A stretch of DNA of 64,000 nt. Source: Taudactylus pleione. Its lineage: Eukaryota; Chordata; Amphibia; Anura; Myobatrachidae. The stretch is from the NCBI GenBank assembly GCA_031769625.1, contig JAUIMM010000584.1:744001-808000 (forward strand). The letters run 5' to 3'. Every line of letters starts with the position of its first letter. Position 1 is the stretch's first letter. The notes under the pieces were generated by a model that had not been told where the DNA came from, did not search any database, and saw only the letters and a list, made by a program, of their open reading frames with translations. The position numbers and the translations under genes were made by a program. Of the stretch, positions 55,988 through 64,000 are shown one piece after another.

Positions 55988-57330
55988 CAGGGCCATATTA
56001 TAAGGCGGGCGGACGGGGCGGTCGCCCAGGGGCCCCCACACTGTTGCAAAGAATACCTCAGCCTGGCCAGCTCTCAGAAATGTCTGTCCAGGCAAGAGCA
56101 ATGTCAATAAAGGAGACGCCTTTGTCCCTCACTCACGGCTGGCTGCAATGTCGCATCGGTCACAGACAGGCATCTGCAACTCGGAAGTCAAGGCCAGACC
56201 TACCATCCTTTGCATGGGCATAGCGGCGCACTACATCAAACACCCATAGGCAGAGTACTGTGCAGCATATTGTGCAGTGACACAGATAGAGTGCAACATA
56301 TATTAATAAGAACATTAGCGACTGTCCATAATACAGAGAGCTACCATATACTAATGATAGTATCAGTGACCAACATACAATTCACAAAGCATACAAGTTA
56401 CTGCCATACAATTTACAGAACATCAGTGACCACTATAAAATACAGAGGACATCACAGTGACCACCATATAATACAAAGAGTATGACAGCCACATAGTACG
56501 GCCCTTGGAATGGGATACATTCTATATACATTTTTACTGCAGCCCACTGCTTTCCCTTGTTCCTCCATCCTAAAAAGTAGCTTCAGTACAGTTCAGTAGG
56601 CTCATAAATTCTGTAATGAAGAAGTGGGTTTGTACCGGCTAGTGCAGTGAGGAAAACGGTCTATCAGAGGAGACCGTGGCCATGCAGTCTACCGATGCAT
56701 TGCATGGTCCCTGGTGGAAGGGATGTTTCATATGCAGCTGACAGCCCAGTCCCAAGCTCCCTTGCCCCACTCGGATAAAATCATGTAATAAAAAATCTGT
56801 TGCACATGAATCCCACCTGCTAGTTCTAAGGATTTAATTGAAAATCCAAGTTGCTTATTTTAAAGTTAACGTGTGCCTAGGTCATGCCGTCTAAGAGACA
56901 ATGAAGAGCTGGCACCGGTCATGCTCCTCAGTAGATACTGTCTGAATAAAACAGTCTTCTAATCCCAGCCCCGCCTGCCTCCTCCTCTGGGCCCACCAGC
57001 ATCGTTCTGCTGGCCAACTTCCCTACATGCTGACTGAGCCTGCGCCTGGACTAGTGCAGGGCAGGGAAGGATGCTGCATTGCAACTTATTTGAAGTGTGA
57101 TTGATCATCACCCTTCATTTGATGCAACCACACTGCAGCGGCTCTCCAGGTCAATGCTGGCACCCCCTCTATTATTTTGATATGACCACACCACCATGGC
57201 TCTCCGGGTCCATGCCGACACCCCCTACACCCTGGGCATGTGCCCTAAGATGCTCCTGTGTCTTACAAAGAAAATAGGTATATTATGTAATTGCCTAGGG
57301 GTCCGTCCCCCTTACTGGGTCTGGCTGTAA
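55988..57330. repeat. hAT-like start and dispersed-repeat material
   Basis: CAGGGCCATATTATAAGGCG at 55989 and the complement of CTTACTGGGTCTGGCTG near 57314 could be the two ends of a hAT element, but the inverted repeat is weak and no duplication is seen. Inside, CCACACCACCATGGCTCTC and nearby GATGCAACCACACTGC...GGCTCTC form a diverged direct repeat. Confidence 0.35.
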
Positions 57331-57604
57331 TTTATGCTGCCTATAGCATCTCCCTAAAACTTACGTGTAACTCGGTGGGTGACGCCATCTTGCTGTTACA
57401 TCATCCATCCAACTTCTCTCCCTAGTGGACAGAATACTTGGATCCAGTGTTTCCATTGTAGTTTCCCGACTGTTAATCCTCTGCAGCTCCAGCCTGCAAG
57501 CCCTGTGCAGTTACTACTGCAGTCCTATGCAGTTTTCAGACTGCTAATAATCTTCAGCTCCAGTTGCAAAGCCTGTGCAGTATTCCAGACTGCTAATCTG
57601 CTCC

Positions 57605-57880
57605 AGTTTACAATTATCGATATCGTTTATCGTTCAGTGGTTGAAAAAATCGTTCACTTTCTGAGTTACGATTATCGTTCATGCGCGTTCACGTTTGTAG
57701 TTCAGTCAGACTGACCAACTTGATGATTTTCAGTAAGGGAATATGCAAAATTCGTTTGAAGTTCAAAAAAATCGTTCATTACATTTAGTAAATGAACGAT
57801 TTTAGTAAACGATTTTCGTTCATTTCTCCCCTGAAAAAATGAACGAAAATCGTTTACTAAAATCGTTCATTTACTAAATT
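57605..57880. mobile_element. MITE related to 59152-59467, with a perfect 43-bp hairpin
   Basis: It has the ATCGTTCA/TGAACGAT vocabulary and ends GTGTGTGTGTGCAGCT, similar to the 59152-59467 terminus in the opposite orientation. Arms 57783-57825 and 57837-57879 are perfect complements with an 11-nt loop. The other end is not clear. Confidence 0.6.
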
Positions 57881-58262
57881 GTGTGTGTGTGCAGCTGTAG
57901 TATTTATTTGCAAAGTGATTGACAGGCAGGGACCGTCTGTGGGCGGCAATGGGGGGGTGGTGGCGACCCAAACACAGACGTGTGGTGATCGTTTTCTTGG
58001 TGTGTCTCAGCCAGTAACTGCAATCCCATCTGCAGTAAAAATGGCTCTGACCTCTCAGTTCCTAAGGCCATTCTGGGTTACACATATACTGTACTGATTA
58101 TTAACTGAACTATGACCGATCCTATGTCTTTGTACACAGTCATGCATTGTGAATCTGCTGGTGGGTGTCTTAATACAAATTCAAGACATTTGCATATTTT
58201 CATACATCACTGTGTGAAAATATGCGTTTGCGGTGGCATTAGCGTAATCTCTGAATTAGGCC
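57881..58262. mobile_element. right-end fragment of a GGGCCTGATT-group MITE
   Basis: Phrases GTGATTGACAGGCAGGGACC, GTGGGCGGCAATGGG and AATCTCTGAATTAGGCCC match 38695-39184 and 49153-49751. The left end appears replaced by the neighbouring MITE. Confidence 0.5.
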
Positions 58263-58588
58263 CTATAGCCCCGTATCCGCTTGCCGATTAAAATGAGCGA
58301 TTGAACAATAACTATATCGTTCAATCGCTCATCAATTGTGCATGAAGCAGGCATGAAAATGACCAGCGATGCACGCTCCTGCTGGTTGTTTTCGACATCA
58401 ATCATCATCTGAACATGCCGGTCAATCTGCCGATAACGACAGATTGACCATGTTTAGGGACGAGGGAGGGTGCCTACACTGAACGATATGTCGTTCAGTG
58501 TAGGCACTGCAGGAGATGAGGAACGACTGTACGATTACAATATTGTAATCGTACTGTTGTTCCACTATCTGCTAGTGCATATGCACCT
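58263..58588. mobile_element. MITE fragment, end AGGTGCATATGCACTAGCAG (minus strand), TAA flank
   Basis: The terminus at 58588 followed by TAA matches the start at 8272. Perfect short hairpins are inside (GCGATTGAAC...GTTCAATCGC, GCCTACACTGAACGATATGT with complement, GTACGATTACAATATTGTAA). The opposite terminus is not recognisable. Confidence 0.5.
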
Positions 58589-59148
58589 TAAGACTTAAGT
58601 GGTAGTGCAGTCTTACGCTATTTTCTGCATTGTTGTTATTCATTCTAGTTCCTTTGGCTAAACTATAGCTTCGATTTGATGTAATAATATGCACTTACTG
58701 TATAAGCAGGGAGCCGAATTACAATTTTGGTTGATGGGTGCAAGCGTTACCAGCACCAGGGAAAGCTTTGCTGTGTCTCATTTCATCCGCATCATCTAAT
58801 TTTAATGCTATTTAATTGTATTCATGAATATTATACCGGGGCTGCCAGCTTGGGAATCCCACTCTTTTAAGGTGTGTTTGTTATGGCAGGGTCGGACTAC
58901 CTTATTGTATTCTTGTCCTGCTCATCCATGTGTATCCTGTTTATTTGTTGATCAGATCATTAAGCTGTTCACATAATAGCTAATTAGATGTTCAGAATGC
59001 TCACAGCAGCAAGACCTAAGTGAGCTGACTTGGTGGAAGCACCGGCCTGTCCATTCCTGTGATTATATTAATGAGGACCGGTATGTATGTGACAGGTACT
59101 GTTTCACATTGTAATAAAAGAGATGGAGATGAGTAAGGAGCTACAGAC
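58589..59148. other. non-coding, nothing recognised
   Basis: AT-rich sequence without a supported feature. Confidence 0.5.
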
Positions 59149-59151
59149 TAA

Positions 59152-59467
59152 AGCTGCATACACACACAACGATTTAGTTAATGAACGATTTTAGTAAACA
59201 AATTTTTCCCTTGAAAAAAATAACTAAAATCGTTTACTAAAGTTGTTTATTTACTAAATGTAATGAACGATTTTTTAGAACTACAAGTGATTTTTGCATA
59301 TTAACTTACTGAAAATCATTCAGTTGACAAGTCTGACTGAACTACAAATTACAAACTACAAACGTGAACGATAATCGTTCATCGTTTGACTCAAAAAGTG
59401 AACGATTTTTTCAAACGATTATCGTTAAACTATATCGTTTAACAAATCGTTGTGTATGTATGCACCT
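59152..59467. mobile_element. Harbinger-type MITE, TSD TAA, termini like the 5.1-kb Harbinger element
   Basis: The ends AGCTGCATACACACACAACG and (complement) AGGTGCATACATACACAACG are inverted repeats flanked by TAA (59149-59151, 59468-59470). The first bases AGCTGC / AGGTGC and the ACACACA block match the ends of 43972-49082. 316 bp, full of AACGAT/ATCGTT motifs. Confidence 0.75.
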
Positions 59468-59470
59468 TAA

Positions 59471-61130
59471 GCGCTAGGTAACGGAAAGAGCAGGATTCCC
59501 AAATAAAGCCGTATTAGGACCCTAGTTAAGATACCGGTCTGGGACCCGCCTCCTCTGTTACATCCAGATTACAATTTAATTTACCCTATACATGCCGCCT
59601 AAATTTTTTTTTTACTTTTTACTCTTTGTATTTAACATTATGACACATATATGAATATATATATAAAAATTATATTTTAACTTCAGAAAACTACTGTAGG
59701 TGTAATAAAAGTGAATATAAGTAAAGACAATCATGTATAATTACTCATAAATTGTCTATTTGTATGTATGTCTCATACATGTTCATTTAAAAAAATATAT
59801 ATTTGCCCCTTAGGAAAAAAATTAAAACACATTGATTAATTGCCCCCTCATTACCTGCTCAGTACCTGCTCTGCTCTGCAGCCTGAATCCAGCACCACAG
59901 CCTGCCCTGCGTCAATGACTCACTCACTGAGTCATTGCATTACTGTGCATGGACGTGGACGACATGCTTCTATGTGACCTATGACGTCAGGTTACACTGC
60001 CGCATTGCCGTCTGTAGAGTCATGCCCGGGCAGTATCTGAGCCACATGGAAGACCCTGATGAGCCTGGGCAAAGTCACGGGGATGCAACATGGTGGGTGT
60101 GGGGCCCATCGGCAGCAGCCACAATGCTCCCACTATGGGGTGGTATCCTGGTGCGCCCGCTCTGCTGGAACAAGCTTCGAGCAGGCCCTGGCGGCCGCAG
60201 GTGGGACTGGGACCACTGGGCCCTAGGTGCCTGCTTGTACCGCCTAGTCTGTAATCTGGCTCTGTTCCCAATAACACAGAGTAGTGAAGTGAGGCTCCCC
60301 TGACACTCATGCCGGAAGATTCTGGTGTAATACTCACCACTCTATACAACAAAGTTTCTCTCATGCCCTTAGTTGGTGCAGGTTTCAGAGATGGGGACAG
60401 TTTTTATCTTAGTCTGGACCATTTTTCACCTCACAACTGGAAAGACTTTCCATTTGCCCTCAAACATATCTGTCCAATTTATATCACCAGGTGATATAAA
60501 GTCATTTTCTTGATGAGTGTGCTAAATGTTGTTCTTTATTTAGCTAATGTTAATTAGGAAATTGTGAATGTACTTGGCAGAAATTCTTTAAGTTCTGAAT
60601 GCTGGTTCTCAGTGGAAACTCCTGCCTTACAATGTATGACCTGAAGGCTGTAATTTTCATTCTGAAATGTTTCCTATGACCTTTTCACAAAGGTTAAGTC
60701 TTTCTGTACAACTTGTGTGGAATCTCTCCATATGTAAGTGATGATTAATAATGGGTGTATTGAAATGGCCTGTAGTGTCCATGTCCTCTCTCTTTAAAAA
60801 TGAACAAGAAGGTGTGACTTAAATCCTTGTTCTGCAGCATTTTGTGGTTTATTATGTAAAGAGACAAATACAGTAAGGCTTCAGTTTAACAGTCTGTCCC
60901 AATTTGTTTGATTCTAATAAAACTGGACGTAATTTTTTGCATATTTTGGTTCATATTGATTTAAAATTGTGATCTGGTTAACTTGCTGTAATCATTTAAG
61001 GTTCCTTATGCTGTCAGATCTAGCCCTTCAGGTAAATGGTCAGTTTTGGCAACATACATATTTTAGGTTAGAACAACCAAATCTGGCAGCAACAGTCAGT
61101 CTGCCTGAGCACTGCACAACTATTTTATAC
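59471..61130. other. non-coding; hAT-like end near 60264
   Basis: The complement of GTCTGTAATCTGGCTCTG (60247-60264) resembles a hAT terminus (CAGAGCCAGATTACAGAC), with GC-rich sequence before it to about 59880, but I could not place the other end. No gene; the 122-codon frame at 59935-60303 lies inside this repeat-like block. Confidence 0.4.
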
Positions 61131-61134
61131 CCAG

Positions 61135-62310
61135 TTTGACTGACATGGTTTCCTCCATGTTGCTCCAGTTTCCCCACAGTCCAAGAATATACTGATAGGT
61201 TAATTGGAATCTGACAAATAAGGATCCTGGCGTGTGTTTGTGTTTAATTGGGGATTTAGATTGTAAATTCCAATGGTGCATGGGCTGATGTGAATGATTA
61301 CGTATTGTCACGTTTGAAATTGTTTTTGGAACTGGACTGGTGTCTTTGGCTTGAGTGGGGCCTGGGGTGAGCAGCTGAAAGCTGGGAGGCCTTAAATAGT
61401 TTCTGCTCATGGACTTGGACAGGAATGTGAAGTCTATGAGGTTCTCTTGCATGTATTGGAAAGCAAGATTTGGCTTCTGGCGACTGAAAGCACTGGTGGA
61501 ACAGCCAGAGTTTTGACAGGAACAGATGATAGGTGCTTGAGGCACACAGGTGTAGATAGACTGGAATAGGAAGAGCTGCAGTACGGCAACCAGGCTAGAA
61601 CCTGTAGGACACTGGATCAGGTGGAACCTGGAGAAGCCCTGCACCGGAATACTGGATAATCGGAATGGGACCAGATTGCTGGAACACCGGAATGGGACCG
61701 GATTACTGTAGTCACTGGATTGGAACTAGGAATACTGGAGTCACCAAAATGGAACCGGAATACTGGGATCACTGGAATGTGACCTGAAGCGAGTGGTGTA
61801 GCAAGGTGGTAATTGCACTAAGAGTTTCTAGGCAAGATAGGAATACACAGGAGCTCACCAAAATAGCACACAGATAGGCTATGGACAAAATTGCACTGGC
61901 AAGTGCCTGGTGGTGGGAGAATCCTTAAATACCCCTGGGAGAGAGCAGAGATTAGATACAGGCATCAGGTGAGGGAGTACTGTCATGGCGGCACCTAGCA
62001 GCAGAAGCCGACAGGAGCTGACCTGCGTGGAATGCCAGAGGAAGGAGCACCACGTCCATCAGGCTAAGACATCTGTGTGAGACCGTTGAGTGTACAGCGC
62101 CCCCCCCCCCCCCCACACACACACACAGCTCTGTGCAGAGAAATGGAGCCTGGAGCAGCAGAGACTGCGGCTGGAGAGAAGGAATCCCCAAGAAGACCCC
62201 TGCACCGATGGTCAGATACCCGTACCTGCAAGTAAAGGAGGCAGTGATGGGGGGCACGATTTGTGACACGTTCTCTGTACAGTGCTGCGTAATAAATAGA
62301 TGAATAAGTA
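61135..62310 (+). repeat. dispersed repeat (same family as 12248-12505), interrupted
   Basis: GGTTTCCTCCATGTTGCTCC, AATATACTGATAGGTTAATT and GATTGTAAATTCCAATG precede 61313; TTCTCTGTACAGTGCTGCGT follows 62262. Together they form one old copy in the plus orientation split by a 950-bp insert. Confidence 0.6.
61315..62262. mobile_element. probable solo LTR of an LTR retrotransposon
   Basis: The insert starts TGTCACGTTTGAAA and ends GATTTGTGACA, i.e. TG...CA with short inverted ends as in LTRs. It holds a TATA-like TTAAATACCCC near 61925 and degenerate repeats of GGAATGGGACCGGATTACTG. Flanks CGTAT and CGTTC share three bases only, so the 4-5 bp duplication is unproven. No internal coding region remains. 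Confidence 0.45.
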
Positions 62311-62775
62311 ATAATAATTGATGTTCTCAATGTACTGCATTGCCTATTTAAATAAATGGGAGAAAACATTGATTTTGCTCAGGACAGTAAAATTGCCCAA
62401 AATGGCAGAATTGGAAATACATTGATGTTTAATAGATTGGAGCGTTTGGAACATGAATTAATGATTCATTTATGTTTGATTTTCAGTGTTTTTACCTTCT
62501 GAGTCTACCTATAGGTACAGTAGCTAAATGCAAGTAGCTCCTTATTGCCACAGTTAAGAACTGGGAACTATCTAATATAGCTCATAGGATTGCACCCTGG
62601 GTGTGTAGCCCCAAACTCTTAACTAAAGCGTGTCCTACTCGCACCTCAGCTGCCTCCCAAAATGAAAAGGCAGACTAGTCAATGTCCTTGGGGGAAAGTA
62701 GTCTATATTCAAGAAGGGGGGCTTGGTCCATGTCTCCAGACAGCTAGCACTGAGCACAGCCATGTACCTTAACTA
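62311..62775. other. non-coding, nothing recognised
   Basis: AT-rich sequence with no supported feature. Confidence 0.5.
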
Positions 62776-63206
62776 AGGGCTCCATTTAGCAATGAGCATA
62801 ATACTTTTAGCACTCGCTTACAGGTGTTATGCCCTCCTTCAGTATTTAACAAACATGGGTAAACTAAGATTACCAGTGTGTCACTGTATTGCTTACATCA
62901 TCTATATATGGCGAGAGCGATACAGTCCCCAGTGCCGGCAGTGGGGACCCAGCAACAGCCTTTCTAGCTTCACCAAAGCCTTCCAGGCTTTGTTGTGTCC
63001 CCGCTGTGTGAAAGTGTCATGTGCATGTGCAGACTGGCCAAAGAGCATGTACATGACACAGCAGCCCATCGCTGCCAGCAACAGAGCGGAGGAGGATGCT
63101 GCCAAGGAGGGGGACGTCGCTGGAGAGGTGAGTAATGATCCTGCAATATTAAACTAAATATGCCGCTGGTATTAAGGTTTTTTACTAAATTGGGCACTTA
63201 AGCATA
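62776..63206. repeat. MITE-like unclassified repeat
   Basis: GGGCTCCATTTAGCAA and (complement) GTGCCCAATTTAGTAA are imperfect inverted ends. The interior frame 62792-63157 runs into GAGAGGTGAGTAATG, a donor-like site, but shows no protein family, so I treat it as repeat. Confidence 0.45.
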
Positions 63207-63705
63207 AACTTAAAACCCCATCACTGGCTGCCTTAGCAATTAGCATACAGTCCACAGGTGGAAAGCCACTATTAGATGAGAAATGAAGTCTCTGCTGCTC
63301 CCTCACTCAGACATCATTATATTGTACTCATACTCCCCTTCCCCAGCATTCTCCATGATGGAGGTAACAAGTTGTATAATACTTGTCTGCTTAATCTGTG
63401 TACAAATTGCTCTACCCTCAGGTGTTACTAAAAATGCTTTACCTAGCTCTACTCATTGGCAACATTCTCTGTTCATCTGCTAGTGCTGGGGGCTTATTAT
63501 AGTCAATTACCGATGATGATAGCCTTTCAGTAAGCTCACTGTGAGTTACCTAGGTTCAGTCACATGAAGTCAAGCAACAAGAGAATAACGTGTGCTGAAT
63601 CTTGATAGGAAGAGCCTAGCACGTAATAACAGGGGCTGGGTTGGCACAGTGGATGATCGTGCATGGTCTTTGCACCATGGTATACTTCAAGTGTCACATG
63701 TGGCA
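63207..63705. other. non-coding, nothing recognised
   Basis: AT-rich, no supported feature. Confidence 0.5.
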
Positions 63706-63947
63706 TATGGATGGTTAGCAACCATCAATGTTCCCAATCCAATGGAAGTACTTTTTCCATCAAATTGCCGGTATTCATTCAATGGCTGCCAGTCATCGGA
63801 TGAAGCTTTCTGATGCCCATCCAATGGCTGACTGCTTTTCTTCAGCTGCGGACATCATTTCCGGGTGTGAATGTGTGAAGCTCTGTTTGCTATGCATATA
63901 TGGTTATGCCATCAAATGGTTTTGATGCAATGGCTAGTAACCATCAC
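63706..63947. mobile_element. possible MITE with GATGGTTAGCAACCATC ends
   Basis: GATGGTTAGCAACCATCAAT near 63710 and (complement) GATGGTTACTAGCCATTGCA near 63945 form an imperfect inverted repeat, with several CAATGG/CCATCA phrases between. No clear duplication. Confidence 0.4.
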
Positions 63948-64000
63948 ATAATTTGAAGTCTGGCTTCCAAAGTCCATATCTAATCCCTTCAACTGACAAA

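Noticed and set aside
59935..60303. 122-codon frame as a gene
   Set aside because: It lies in a GC-rich repeat-like block with a hAT-type end at 60264; no domain or splice signal.
62792..63157. 121-codon frame followed by GTGAGT as a host exon
   Set aside because: No acceptor or protein family seen, and the block has inverted ends typical of a dispersed repeat.

Overview
The window looks like a stretch of an amphibian, most likely frog, nuclear chromosome. It is AT-rich, has no operons or dense genes, and is packed with transposable elements typical of large anuran genomes: DIRS tyrosine-recombinase retrotransposons, Tc1/mariner, PIF/Harbinger and hAT DNA transposons with their MITEs, inverted-repeat MITEs and microsatellites. 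The organism call is inference from this repertoire. I found only one convincing host-gene piece: a 103-bp exon at 13569-13671 (+) coding the start of the calponin-homology domain of a cytospin (SPECC1/SPECC1L family). Much or all of the rest is probably intron of that gene or flanking intergenic DNA.

Layout. 0-9 kb: hAT and Harbinger-type MITEs, including two copies of a palindromic family starting GGGCCTGATTCAG. 9.0-12.25 kb: a plus-strand DIRS remnant that lost gag, most of RT and its right inverted repeat. 12.25-13.1 kb: two unclassified dispersed repeats. 13.57 kb: the cytospin exon. 14.7-19.5 kb: MITEs and a minisatellite. 19.6-20.5 kb: a Tc1-like transposon whose transposase is split into two head-to-head halves, capped by a hAT MITE. 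21.2-22.7 kb: a hAT inside a hAT, both with 8-bp target duplications. 22.8-23.7 kb: a TA microsatellite and a Penelope-like inverted-repeat element. 23.8-27.5 kb: MITEs and small hATs. 28.06-29.23 kb: a complete-length but decayed Tc1/mariner copy. 31.02-36.79 kb: a structurally complete DIRS element (terminal inverted repeats, internal complementary region, gag, RT/RNase H, tyrosine recombinase), dead by frameshifts and an RT deletion. 36.9-42.6 kb: nested MITEs and a HARBI1-like transposase fragment. 43.97-49.08 kb: a 5.1-kb Harbinger element with both its genes. 49-64 kb: more MITEs, a G-rich TTAGGG-containing minisatellite, perfect hairpins and a probable solo LTR.

How parts relate. In the Harbinger element the MADF/BESS-type DNA-binding gene (+) and the DDE transposase gene (-) are interdigitated: an exon of each lies in the intron of the other. 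Its ends resemble those of the MITE at 59152-59467 (TAA flanks, AGCTGC then ACACACA), so that family or a relative could have moved such MITEs. Everything mobile here shows frameshifts, deletions or nested insertions, so I expect no autonomous element in the window. The main candidates for something new are the interdigitated Harbinger gene pair, the fold-back Tc1, the frame-mosaic DIRS and the inverted-repeat element with hammerhead-like folds.
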